A stretch of 64,000 nt of DNA from Stigmatella aurantiaca DW4/3-1 (GCF_000165485.1 NC_014623.1:7520893-7584892); one strand, 5' to 3'. Counted from the first letter of the stretch, positions 53,060-62,663 are shown. Notes: a model not told the origin generated them from the sequence alone. Numbers and translations are program-made.

Positions 53060-53335
53060 GTGCATATATCCACGCGACCCCTTCCAACGATTCCCGACAT
53101 TGCCAACAACTACGCGGCGCGAGTCCGCGAGCTACTCGCGGCTCGCAATGAGTCCCTGACCGCTCTCTCGGCCGCGCTCGGCTGCTATGAGCGGCGCGTG
53201 CGTGAAGCCCTCGACCGGCTCGTCTTCACCTCCGAGGTCGAAGCCAAGCTTCGTCACACTCCCGGCAAGAGTGGTGCCCTCCCTCAAGCTTACCGGTTGA
53301 AGCGCTCTCCCACCCTCACCAGCGTGGGGGCCTGA
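53060..53335 (+). CDS. Small winged-helix-like protein ahead of the primase
   Basis: The GTG at 53060 gives 91 residues: IPDIANNYAARVRELLAARN, then ESLTALSAALGCYERRVREA and LDRLVFTSEVEAKLRHTPGK. The two-helix then DNA-recognition-helix pattern suggests a small winged-helix or MarR-like DNA-binding protein. Its stop is two bases before the primase gene start, so it belongs to the replication operon, perhaps as an origin-binding or loader protein. The start was chosen because the recurring motif ends five bases before it, as at the gene at 55699; an upstream TTG would read through the motif. Confidence 0.55.
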   Translation: MHISTRPLPTIPDIANNYAARVRELLAARNESLTALSAALGCYERRVREALDRLVFTSEVEAKLRHTPGKSGALPQAYRLKRSPTLTSVGA

Positions 53336-53337
53336 CC

Positions 53338-55665
53338 GTGCGCGTCGCCTTCTACGAATCCGCTCAGGACAACATCCCGCGCGTTGAGGAACTCTCCTGG
53401 CCTGAGCTGTCCGCGCGCCTCACGTTGCACCGCCGCAGCCAGTGCCCCACGTCCCCGTGCGTGCGCGGGTGTCCCGCGAAGAACGGCGCGGCCTGGTCAC
53501 CCGTCGACATCGTCGAGCGGCGCCGCACCGAGAACGTGCGCGCTGTCACCGTTGCGGTCTTCGACCTGGACCACCTGACCGAAGCCCAGCTCTCTTGCCT
53601 CGATGCCGTCGAGCGGCATGGGCTCGCCTTCGCGGTTCACTCGACGCACAGCAACCGCCCGCCCAACGACTTCTGCCTGCGGCTGGCGATCCCCCTGTCC
53701 CGGCCGGTGCTCCCCAGGGAATGGGCCGCCGTGCGTCAGGCAGCGATCCGGCTGCTGGACCTTCCCGCCGACCCGGCGACGAAAGACCTCGCGCGGATCT
53801 ACTTCCTGCCCGACGCGCCGGTAGGGCTTGAGCCGCTCGCGCTCAGTGGGGAGGGGGCGCCGCTGGACGTCGACGCGCTGCTTGCCCTGTCACGTTCGGG
53901 GCTGCCCGCGACCGCCCCTGCGCTGGCGCCACACCCCGAGCCCGTGGATTCTGGCCCGGCGGACCTCTTCGAGCTTCGCGCGCTCCTGCGGCGCGTCAGG
54001 AAGCCCGAGCACGTGGTCATCCTGCGCCGCGTCCTGGCCGGGGAGCCCCTCGCGCCCATGGGTGAGCAAGACACGACCCTCAACGCGCTGATGTCGTGTG
54101 CCGCCTTCGTCCTGCCCCTGAGCACGCCGGAAGCCGTGGTCGTGGAGCTGTTCCGCGCCTCCTTCGCGGCAACGGACTGGCAGGAGGGTACGGACCACCT
54201 GTGCGAGCAGGCCCTTCTCAAGCTTCGGCGGCACCGCAAGCGCCGGAAGGCCCGTGACTCGGAACGGCTGGCGGATAATCGGGCGATCTGGGAGGTGCTC
54301 GGCAGCAAGGCACCTGAACAACCGCCACCTGATGCTCTGGGCTTGGAGGAAGACGAAACGGCCTCCGCCAACTGGGAACGTGAGCTTGTGTTCAACGCCA
54401 CGCAGGAAGGCGGGAAGCGGCTCCGGAACTGTGAAGCGAACGTGTTCACCGTCCTTCTGCGCTCGCCCGAGTGGCGCGGTGTGCTCCGCTTCAATGAAGT
54501 CACCAAGCGCCTGGAGGTCGAAGGCGGGCCGCTCGGGATGAACGCGGACCCCGAGACCCTCGACGTGCTCGTGGCAAACTGGATCCAGCGAAGCGGCTAC
54601 GGGCAGCTTGGGCTCCAACCCAAGGCCCAGACCGTCGCGCCGCAGATCCTCGCGGTCGCGAAGCGAAACAGCCACGACCCCGTCGCCGACTTCCTTGCTG
54701 GGCTCGTCTGGGACGGGAAGCCACGTCTCGACGAGCTGCTCATCGCTTACTTCGGCGCCAAGGGAGATCCGTCATACCTCCGGGCGGTCGGCGCGAAGTT
54801 CGCGATCTCGGCCGTCGCGCGTGCCCTCCGGCCGGGCTGCAAGGTCGACACGGTCCTCATCCTGGAGGGGCCACAGGGGCTCAGGAAGTCGACCGCGTTT
54901 CGCATTCTCGGGGGCCAATACTTCAGCGACGCGCCGATCGACGTGAGCAACAAAGACAGCGCGATGCTGGCTTCGCAGTTCTGGTTTATTGAACTGGCCG
55001 AGCTGAGCACCTTCCGGAAGAGCGAGGTTCAAGCGCTCAAGGCGTTCATCAGCCGCACGGAGGACACCTACCGGCCGCCCTATGGACGCACCAACGTCCA
55101 GACGCCGCGCCGTTGCGTGTTCGTCGGGACCACCAACGATGAAGACTATCTGCGCGACCCCACCGGGCACCGCCGCTTCTGGCCAGTCAAATGCACGAGC
55201 ATCGACACGGACACGCTCACCCGCGACCGGGATCAGCTCTGGGCCGAAGCCGTCGAGCGCTTCCACCAAGGGGAAACGTGGTGGCTCACGTCGGAGGAAG
55301 CCGCGGGAGCTGAGCAGCAAGCGGCCCTTCGCGTAGAGAACTTCGGGGACGGGCGCAAAGAGGTCATCTTGCGTTGGCTGCTGGAGATGCCCCCCGAGAA
55401 GCGCCCGATCGATGTAACGATCCTCCAAGTGGGAGTGGATGCCTTCGCGCTTGCTCCCGCTCAGGTCGACACGAGGATCTCCCGAGAGATTTCGGCGGCG
55501 CTCAAGGCGCTTCGCTTCGCTCGTGGTCAGCGTCGCAAGGACGATGGGACCCGGCCGCTCGTCTACTACCTGCCCGAAGAGCTGAGAAACGCCCCCGTCG
55601 AAAAACGTGGCGAGCGGCGAGCGGCATTGCAGGTCATCGCGGGCAGCACGTCGTCGCAAGAGTGA
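53338..55665 (+). CDS. Primase-polymerase-like/VapE-type superfamily 3 helicase
   Basis: The 775-residue protein has a primase-like N-terminal region (VAVFDLDHLTEAQLSCLDAV with the DxD metal pair, then HSTHSNRPPNDFCLRLAIPL), as in AEP primases of plasmids and phages. The C-terminal VapE-type ATPase from about residue 450 shows Walker A LILEGPQGLRKSTAFRILGG, Walker B WFIELAELSTF, the arginine-rich FVGTTNDEDYLRDPTGHRRF and WPVKC. Such fused proteins initiate replication of satellites and plasmids and are a hallmark of phage satellites. It starts two bases after the small upstream gene. The gene is large and intact, so the element's replication module appears whole. Confidence 0.88.
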   Translation: MRVAFYESAQDNIPRVEELSWPELSARLTLHRRSQCPTSPCVRGCPAKNGAAWSPVDIVERRRTENVRAVTVAVFDLDHLTEAQLSCLDAVERHGLAFAVHSTHSNRPPNDFCLRLAIPLSRPVLPREWAAVRQAAIRLLDLPADPATKDLARIYFLPDAPVGLEPLALSGEGAPLDVDALLALSRSGLPATAPALAPHPEPVDSGPADLFELRALLRRVRKPEHVVILRRVLAGEPLAPMGEQDTTLNALMSCAAFVLPLSTPEAVVVELFRASFAATDWQEGTDHLCEQALLKLRRHRKRRKARDSERLADNRAIWEVLGSKAPEQPPPDALGLEEDETASANWERELVFNATQEGGKRLRNCEANVFTVLLRSPEWRGVLRFNEVTKRLEVEGGPLGMNADPETLDVLVANWIQRSGYGQLGLQPKAQTVAPQILAVAKRNSHDPVADFLAGLVWDGKPRLDELLIAYFGAKGDPSYLRAVGAKFAISAVARALRPGCKVDTVLILEGPQGLRKSTAFRILGGQYFSDAPIDVSNKDSAMLASQFWFIELAELSTFRKSEVQALKAFISRTEDTYRPPYGRTNVQTPRRCVFVGTTNDEDYLRDPTGHRRFWPVKCTSIDTDTLTRDRDQLWAEAVERFHQGETWWLTSEEAAGAEQQAALRVENFGDGRKEVILRWLLEMPPEKRPIDVTILQVGVDAFALAPAQVDTRISREISAALKALRFARGQRRKDDGTRPLVYYLPEELRNAPVEKRGERRAALQVIAGSTSSQE

Positions 55666-55673
55666 GCCACGCC

Positions 55674-55693
55674 GCGAAACCGCACCCATTTAG
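55674..55693 (+). repeat. Element motif copy 5
   Basis: gcgaaaccgcacccatttag follows the VapE stop with the prefix TGAGCCACGC and ends five bases before the ATG at 55699. GGAG lies in its overlap with the ribosome-binding region. Confidence 0.75.
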
Positions 55694-55698
55694 GAGAC

Positions 55699-56037
55699 AT
55701 GCAAAGCAAGCTGATCACCGACCGCGCGGCGCTCTTCCTGGGAGATGCCGCGCGTGTCGGTGAGGATGGGCCTTTCCCCGAGTCCCTTACGAGCTACACG
55801 GGCACGATGCATCGCAAGGTCGCCGAAGCGGGCGGTGTGGATGACGTGCGCTTCGCGGGCTCGGATTCGGCGCTGGGCTTCGGGAAGTGGCGCGGTGCGC
55901 TCGCGATGGCCGTCTGCGCCGACCTGCCGCAACCCTACGCCTACGGCGAACCCGGGATCGTGCACTCCGCGCTGCTGCAGGTCATAGTCGAAACGATAGA
56001 GTCAGATTTTGATGTTGTCATTCGCATCATGCGCTAA
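55699..56037 (+). CDS. Hypothetical element protein, 112 residues
   Basis: The ATG at 55699 is preceded by GGAG. The protein MQSKLITDRAALFLGDAARV, then DSALGFGKWRGALAMAVCAD, has no recognised motif. It is a small soluble acidic-leaning protein following the replication gene by 33 bp, and may be a replication or packaging regulator. Its C-terminus (VIVETIESDFDVVIRIMR) has AT-richer codon use, suggesting that the end of the gene has been replaced when the neighbouring AT-rich cargo arrived. Confidence 0.55.
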   Translation: MQSKLITDRAALFLGDAARVGEDGPFPESLTSYTGTMHRKVAEAGGVDDVRFAGSDSALGFGKWRGALAMAVCADLPQPYAYGEPGIVHSALLQVIVETIESDFDVVIRIMR

Positions 56038-56113
56038 TTCATACCCCTGTAGTCAGGGCAACGGCTCCTAGGGCGAGCTTTTCCATCAAGGAATTCCTCT
56101 GCAGCAGCTATTA

Positions 56114-57262
56114 CTAACCCGGCAGAGGCGACGGCGTTCTCAATGCAAGTGGCCAAATACGATCATTAAGAAATTGCAGCAACGCGCGGCGCATGATCCG
56201 CTCAAGCCCCAGCAGCGTCGGAGCGCGCCTGAGAATCTTTTCAAAATCCTTATCACCAGAGCCTGTCACCGCAATTGCTACAGCCCTTTCGACAAACTCA
56301 TCCTGAAGGTACGTCACGCTCAGACCAAAAGATTCTCCTACATGAAGGTATCGACTTCTTAAGTCATATGACGCTGAGAGAGTTTTCTCAAACTCCTCCT
56401 TGAGCAGGCGCCCATACTCAACCTTTGAATCCGAAACATCAAAAAAATCTTCAGACACCAACTTCTTTAGCGCCAGCACATAGCGCCGCTTGATTTGGCG
56501 TAGGCGCTCACGAATCCGCCGAGCATCTGCTGCGCCTAGACGATCGCTGATTTTAGCAAGCAGGTCGCGCGTTTGAGCATCAAAAATCTCCTCGTCGCCA
56601 TATTCGTACTGATTGGAGAGAACCTCCCCGACCGTTACCAAGTCCAAGTAAGCAGCCTCCGGTTGCTCTTCAATCATATGCAAAGCACGCAGATAGAATC
56701 GGCCAGCAGTGAAGAATGCTCGTATGGCAGCTTCCTTGATCTGAGGGTCAACTCCTTCGGTATGAGGAACAGCTTTTCCTGTGCAATAGTCCAAAAGAGG
56801 CGCAATTTCGCACAGACGAGTAAGATTCAAATCGTTTCCATAGTCAGCGCGCGGCACGGAATTGAAAGGCGGGAGCGCATGCGCAACAATCTCTCTCGCA
56901 ACTATAGATGGCATGCAGAACATTCCCTGGGTCTCAATGAGCCCATGATGCTCAAACCGCTTGCCGAAAAACACGGCGAGACTCACTGCCAATAGATCGC
57001 CAACCCAATGAAAGTCTGGCACGGGAGGAAGAGTATTCTCGCCAGTTTCGACAGGCTCTGCATTCTCGAATGAGGCAAAAAAGTACGTCCGATATGTCGG
57101 TCCCTCTGCGAGGGCACGGCGCCCCGGCTGAGGGTTCATCAGATCAGGAGGGGCAGGAGATATCAGAAGATTGTCGCTATCATGGATGCCAAAGATTCTT
57201 GCTGAAGATGAGATCAGGTATTTATTGATTCTTGGCTGCGGTCTCAGTCGGGAGTTCTTCAT
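56114..57262 (-). CDS. HEPN-like hypothetical protein, candidate abortive-infection gene
   Basis: This 382-residue protein is AT-richer than its surroundings and lies in reverse orientation between the replication and integration modules, typical of inserted cargo. The C-terminal half is helical (FEKTLSASYDLRSRYLHVGE) with an R-x4-H motif (RSRYLH) in the style of HEPN ribonucleases such as ApeA-type proteins. The N-terminal part (TYRTYFFASFENAEPVETGE) looks beta-rich, as in ApeA-like sensors. The assignment is based on this motif and layout only. If right, it would cut host or phage RNA on infection. Confidence 0.5.
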   Translation of the reverse strand: MKNSRLRPQPRINKYLISSSARIFGIHDSDNLLISPAPPDLMNPQPGRRALAEGPTYRTYFFASFENAEPVETGENTLPPVPDFHWVGDLLAVSLAVFFGKRFEHHGLIETQGMFCMPSIVAREIVAHALPPFNSVPRADYGNDLNLTRLCEIAPLLDYCTGKAVPHTEGVDPQIKEAAIRAFFTAGRFYLRALHMIEEQPEAAYLDLVTVGEVLSNQYEYGDEEIFDAQTRDLLAKISDRLGAADARRIRERLRQIKRRYVLALKKLVSEDFFDVSDSKVEYGRLLKEEFEKTLSASYDLRSRYLHVGESFGLSVTYLQDEFVERAVAIAVTGSGDKDFEKILRRAPTLLGLERIMRRALLQFLNDRIWPLALRTPSPLPG

Positions 57263-57299
57263 TGCACCACCATTTTTAAGGAGCTGCCTGAACCAAGGC

Positions 57300-57319
57300 C
57301 GAAAACCGCACCCATTTAG
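57300..57319 (+). repeat. Element motif copy 6
   Basis: cgaaaaccgcacccatttag, followed by aggttac, lies upstream of a short broken ORF at 57378 and of the excisionase gene. It shares 18 of 20 bases with copy 5. Confidence 0.7.
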
Positions 57320-57377
57320 AGGTTACGGGCAGAATGCGACGATGCGCCGCCCGCCTACCCGAAATCAAGGTGCATGG

Positions 57378-57604
57378 ATGAACCCGCTTTCCGCCGCGTC
57401 CCCTCGCAAAGTGCCGCGTACCCTCACCAAGAGACTCCCCCCTAGCATCAGCCCCCACTGTACCTTCCCCACGTTGACGTCGAGCTTGACGACGCGGTCG
57501 GCTTCGACGTCGAAGACTTCGCCGATCTGCGCTTGATGTCGGGGCTCAAGGGCGAGGGAACCCGGCCCCTCAACCTGTCGGCCGCCTGGGAGGGGCTGCT
57601 TTGA
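57378..57604 (+). pseudogene. Possible frameshifted small ORF before the excisionase gene
   Basis: An ATG at 57378 reads MNPLSAASPRKVPRTLTKRL and then loses sense at a C6 run (about 57438-57443). The next frame continues LYLPHVDVELDDAVGFDVED, FADLRLMSGLKGEGTRPLNL and SAAWEGLL before TGA at 57602. The acidic tail has good codon bias. It may be a small element protein broken by one base, or a sequencing artefact. Confidence 0.35.
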
Positions 57605-57720
57605 TCCGAGTGCCCTTCACAGCAAACCAGCGCTACACGGTCGCGGCACCGCCGATCAACCTTCTTGGTTGGGAGGCTCGCGCCTCGACAGGTCTTCCCG
57701 CGATGAAGGGTGATGTCACC

Positions 57721-57939
57721 ATGCCCTCGGAGGAAGGCTCCCAGGTGCCCGAGTTCCTCACCGTGGACGAAGCCGCGGCTCTCCTGCGCGTGAACCGGAA
57801 AACACTCTATGAGTCGATTCGCCTCGAACAGGTGCCGGGGGGCGTCCGCATCGGGAAATCGCTGCGCATCCGCCGGGCTGCCTTGCTAGAGTCCTCCCCC
57901 GGGAAGGGCCGCGATATCGCTCACGGAAAGAAGCCATGA
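57721..57939 (+). CDS. Excisionase/AlpA-type HTH protein
   Basis: The ATG at 57721 gives a 72-residue protein with a MerR-like HTH_17 pattern: EFLTVDEAAALLRVNRKTLY followed by ESIRLEQVPGGVRIGKSLRI. This is typical of excisionase-family proteins that direct integrase toward excision, and of AlpA-like regulators of satellites. Its stop overlaps the integrase start (ATGA), so the two are translationally coupled. An in-frame upstream start exists (57601), but AAGGG fits the 57721 ATG. Confidence 0.85.
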   Translation: MPSEEGSQVPEFLTVDEAAALLRVNRKTLYESIRLEQVPGGVRIGKSLRIRRAALLESSPGKGRDIAHGKKP

Positions 57940-59153
57940 GCGTTAGAGCGCGGACGTGGACGAACAAGGCCGGTAAGGTTGAGGAGCGCTGGACAGTGGA
58001 CATCGTGTTTCAGCACGCAGACGGACGGGAAGAGCGGGTGACGAAGGTGTCGCCTGTTCAGACCCGTCGTGGTGCTGAGCAATACGAGCGCGAGCTGCGC
58101 AATGCTCTCCTGAACGGGACTTACGGAAAGGAGAAGAAGAGCGAGGGGCGCGTCACGTTGGCGGAGTTCAGCGCGCGGTTCCTCACCTACAGCGAGAACA
58201 ACAACAAACCTTCGAGCGCCATCACCAAACAGCAGATCTTGAGGGATCATATTCTGCCGTTCTTCGGTGAAATGGCGCTTGTGCGTATCGGCCCGGCTGA
58301 GATTGAAGACTTCAAGGCGCTCATGCGTAAGAAGAAGTCTGCGTCTCGGGCTCGGAAGGAAGACGCGACGCGGGCCGCCATCGGCAAGCGCAAGGACGGG
58401 GAAGCCAAGCCCCTGAGCCTCAAGACCATCAACAACGTTCTATCCGCGCTGAGCAAGTTGCTAAACCTCGCGGAAGAGCAGAAGGTCATCAAGCAGGCTC
58501 CGCGCGTGAAGCTCTTCGGCAAGCTCCCCAAGCCTAAGTTTGACTTCCTCACCTTCGAGGAAGCCGGGCGGCTGATCGACGCGGCTGAGCCGGAATGGCG
58601 AACGCTGATGCTCGTGGCGCTCAAGACGGGCCTGCGGCAAGGGGAGCTGATCGGGCTCCAGTGGGCTGATCTCGACCTGTCACGCGGCATGGTGACCGTG
58701 CGGCGGACCATCTGGCGTGGGGTGACGGACTTGCCCAAGGGTGGACGGGAGCGCACCGTAGACCTTCCTGCATCGGCCGTGGAGGCCCTCAAGGCTCACC
58801 GTCACCTTCGGGGTCGCTTCGTCTTCTGTCAGGACGACGGTCAGCCGCTCACGGCGGGCAAGACGGCGCAGCCGCTTCGCCGGGCCCTTAAGATGGCGGA
58901 CATTGGCCGAGAGGAGGGGCGGATCGGCTGGCACGACCTGCGCCACACCTACGCGAGCCACCTCGCAATGAAGGGGATCCCGCTCAAGGTCATTCAGGAG
59001 CTGATGGGCCACGTCACGATCGAGATGACCGAGCGCTACGCCCACCTGAGCCCCGACACCCGGCGGGAGGCGGTCGGTGTTCTTGACCAGCCTCTTGCGC
59101 CGACACGCAACACTGACGCAACACGGGTGGAAGGAGCTGCTAACCACCCGTGA
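57936..59153 (+). CDS. Tyrosine site-specific integrase
   Basis: The 405-residue protein has the usual three parts: an AP2-like/arm-binding N-terminus, a SAM-like core-binding region (RVTLAEFSARFLTYSENNNK, then KQQILRDHILPFFGEMALVR) and a catalytic domain. Active-site residues are visible as Arg in LKTGLRQGELIGLQW, HDLRHTYASHLAMKG (HxxR) and GHVTIEMTERYAHLSPDTRR, with His and the nucleophilic Tyr. It lies 15 bp from attR, at the tmRNA 3' end, its presumed target. The gene end overlaps the right arm-site candidates. Translation is coupled to the excisionase gene. Confidence 0.95.
   Translation: MSVRARTWTNKAGKVEERWTVDIVFQHADGREERVTKVSPVQTRRGAEQYERELRNALLNGTYGKEKKSEGRVTLAEFSARFLTYSENNNKPSSAITKQQILRDHILPFFGEMALVRIGPAEIEDFKALMRKKKSASRARKEDATRAAIGKRKDGEAKPLSLKTINNVLSALSKLLNLAEEQKVIKQAPRVKLFGKLPKPKFDFLTFEEAGRLIDAAEPEWRTLMLVALKTGLRQGELIGLQWADLDLSRGMVTVRRTIWRGVTDLPKGGRERTVDLPASAVEALKAHRHLRGRFVFCQDDGQPLTAGKTAQPLRRALKMADIGREEGRIGWHDLRHTYASHLAMKGIPLKVIQELMGHVTIEMTERYAHLSPDTRREAVGVLDQPLAPTRNTDATRVEGAANHP
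59105..59123 (+). repeat. Candidate integrase arm sites, right
   Basis: Two copies of acgcaaca start 11 bp apart, inside the integrase 3' end, as in the left pair at 42083. The flanking bases (acacgcaacactgacgcaac) are also alike on both sides. Confidence 0.6.
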
Positions 59154-59168
59154 TCACAACGTAAAACA

Positions 59169-59194
59169 GTGGAGGCGGCGGGAATCGAACCCGC
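59169..59194. repeat. attR core (26-bp direct repeat)
   Basis: Exact copy of 41931-41956. It is the 3' T-arm and acceptor part of the tmRNA gene, so insertion leaves the RNA complete. Confidence 0.92.
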
Positions 59195-59530
59195 GTCCGA
59201 AAGCCTTCCGTCCTTCGACCCTACGTGCGTAGTCCGCGCTTTGCTACGTCCCGAAGGCTCCCACGGACGGGATCCTCCGAGCCGATCCTGGAAAAGTCTC
59301 GCCACCTCGGTCCCAGGAACCCTCGGCAGCCAGCCCGCATTCTGACGGTCCTACCCCACCCCACGGGCCGAGAGCGGGAGGACCGCGCGCTAAAAGCTGT
59401 TGTTAGGCAGCCAGCGCGAGCTCAACGTTGTCGTTGGCTTTTGTGTCTTTGCCATCGGTTTTTACGAGCCATTGGCCCACTCGGCACGCGTCTCGGACTT
59501 CTATGCCCCCGTCGAAACCAGGTCGCCCCC
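59169..59530 (-). ncRNA. ssrA: Transfer-messenger RNA (tmRNA)
   Basis: On the minus strand the 5' end GGGGGCGACCTGGTTTCGAC pairs with the 3' CGCCTCC to form the acceptor stem. The tag reads ANDNVELALAA before TAA (59401-59436), after the uncoded first Ala. The 3' end contains the T-loop (GGTTCGATTCCCGCC). It rescues stalled ribosomes and tags products for proteolysis. CCA is not encoded at the genomic 3' end (ccactg here, ccacac at attL), so it must be added post-transcriptionally. The island sits exactly at the 3' end and leaves the RNA intact. Confidence 0.95.
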
Positions 59531-59546
59531 TTTGGTCGACCTCCCT

Positions 59547-59574
59547 ACAGTAACCGCTGACGGCGCTCCGTCAA
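59547..59574 (-). promoter_or_regulatory. Probable tmRNA promoter
   Basis: On the minus strand TTGACG (59574-59569) and TACTGT (59552-59547) are separated by 16 bp and lie 16 bp before the mature 5' end, a sigma-70-like promoter giving a short precursor. Confidence 0.55.
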
Positions 59575-59641
59575 TCCTCCTGACATCGATATAGGGAGCC
59601 TCCCACCCGGGTGACCCCTTGCCCAGCCGTCAGGTTCCTCC

Positions 59642-60984
<1,343 letters not shown>

Positions 60985-60985
<1 letters not shown>

Positions 60986-62589
60986 TGAACACATTCCATC
61001 GATCGGTTCTTTTCCTCGCCGCCGGGGTCTGGCTCGGTGCCTGCGCCACCTCCTCCCAAGCCACGCCGTCACCCTCCGCACAGGCCTCCACGCCCACGCC
61101 GCCTCCGGCGCCTGCCCTCCAGGCCGAAGCGTCCGTTCCCGCAGAGCCCCTGCGGAAGCCCGCCCCGCTGGAGACCGTCCTTCAGAGCAACCCCCAGAGC
61201 CCCATCGTCAGCTTCCGGCTCGTGTTCCACGCGGGCTCCGTGGACGACCCGCCAGGAAAGGAAGGGCTGACGGCGCTGACCGCGAACCTGCTCTCCCAGG
61301 GCGGCACCCGTGAGCTCAGCTCCTCGCAACTCCTGGAGGTCCTCTTTCCCATGGCCGCGGAGCTCGCGGTCTTCCCGGACAAGGAATTCACCACCTTCTC
61401 CGGCCGCGTCCATCAAGACTTCCTGCCGCGCTTCCTGAAGATCTTCACCGATGTCCTGCTCGAGCCCCGCTACGAGCCGAGTGAGTTCGAGCGGCTGCGC
61501 ACCGATGCCCTCAACACCGTCCGCAACACCCTGCGCAACGAGGACGACGAGCAGCTCGGCAAGGTGGGCCTCGATGCGCTCCTGTTTCGCGGGCACCCCT
61601 ATGCCCACTTCGTGGGCGGCACCGTTCAAGGACTCCAGGCCATCACGCTCGATGAACTCAAGGTCCACGCCCGCCGCGTCTTCACCCAGGACCGGCTCGT
61701 CATCGGCCTGGCTGGCCCCGTGGATGAGGCGCTGAAACAGACCCTCACCTCGCGGCTGTCCGCGCTGCCCGCCACGGGCGCTCCCGCCGTGACGCTGCCC
61801 ACCGTGACGGCCCACCCCGGCTCTGCCCTCGTCCTCCAGAAGTCCACCCTCTCCACCGCCATCTCCATGGGCTTCGCCACCTCGCTGCGCCGCGGAGACC
61901 CGGACTTCTTCCCGGTGGCGCTCGCCCTCTCCTATCTGGGCGAGCACCGTCAGACCCATGGCCTGCTCTTCCAAGAGCTGCGCGAAAAACGGGGCCTCAA
62001 CTACGGCAACTACGCCTACGCCGAACACTTCATCGAGCAGCCCGGCACCACCTTCAACCAGCCCAACCTCGCGCGCACCCAGCAGGACATCTCCCTGTGG
62101 ATCCGCCCCGTGGTCCCCACCACGGCCGTCTTCGCCACCCACGGCGCCCTCTACTACCTCGACCGGCTCATTCAGCAGGGCATCCCCCGGGACGCATTCG
62201 AGCAGACCCGTGGCTTTCTCATGAGTTACACCCGGCTGTGGGAGCAGATGGACCAGCGGCGCCTGGGCTACGCCATCGACTCGCTCTTCTACGGGACGCC
62301 GGATTTCCTCGACAGCTATCGCAAGGCGCTGGAGCAGATGACCCCCGAATCCGTCCAGGCTGCCGTCCGCCGGCGCCTGCACCCTTCTGCCCTCTCCTTC
62401 GTCTTCGTCACCCAGGACGCGCCAGCCCTCGTGGCGGGGCTCACGGCCCAGGCTCCCGCTCCCCTCTCCTACGCGTCCGCCAAGCCTCCCGCCGTGCTCG
62501 AGGAGGACCCAGCCATCCTCCGGCAACCGCTCCCCCTCCGGCCCGAGGCCATCGAAGTCCTCCCCGCGAGCACGTTCATGGAGCAGTAG
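60985..62589 (+). CDS. M16 family peptidase-like lipoprotein lacking the zinc motif
   Basis: The ATG at 60985 gives 534 residues with a lipoprotein signal (GVWLGAC) and a Pro/Ala-rich linker. The body has the M16 fold, FRLVFHAGSVDDPPGKEGLT, LTALTANLLSQGGTREL, but where HxxEH is expected there is LTALTANLL, so no zinc site. It is the silent partner of the preceding enzyme (as mitochondrial-processing-peptidase-alpha-like subunits are). The C-terminal lobe has ELREKRGLNYGNYAYAEHFI, the substrate-binding region. It is one base from its partner gene, and together they likely process secreted or membrane proteins. Confidence 0.9.
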
Positions 62590-62605
62590 GCCCCGGACGC
62601 ACGCA

Positions 62606-62639
62606 AGCCCCAGGGGTGGCATGCGCCGTCCCTGGGGCT
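62606..62639. terminator. Bidirectional terminator between convergent genes
   Basis: The arms agccccaggg and ccctggggct are perfectly complementary with a 14-nt loop and lie between the M16 operon and the convergent PKD protein gene. No T run follows. Confidence 0.65.
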
Positions 62640-62663
62640 CCGTTGCCCGCTGTTGGAGAGAGG

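Larger units (their letters stand above)
41931..59194. mobile_element. 17.2-kb integrative element in ssrA (capsid-encoding phage-satellite-like)
   Basis: Two identical 26-bp direct repeats (41931-41956 and 59169-59194) bound the element; the right copy is the 3' end of the tmRNA gene. Next to it lie a tyrosine integrase and an excisionase-like gene. Inside are a primase/VapE helicase, small terminase, prohead protease and HK97 major capsid, but no visible portal, large terminase, tail, lysis or holin genes. The rest is cargo: TIR protein, possible HEPN protein, DUF2381 protein with Ser/Thr kinase, pseudokinase. This content fits a phage satellite that makes its own capsid, or a heavily deleted prophage. 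An IS66 insertion (48654-50238) and a probable deletion near 46723 show that the element is now at least partly damaged. Confidence 0.85.

Noticed and set aside
61069-62622. A 517-codon minus-strand ORF opposite the second M16 gene
   Set aside because: Gly/Glu-rich shadow frame; the plus strand encodes a recognisable M16 protein coupled to its partner.
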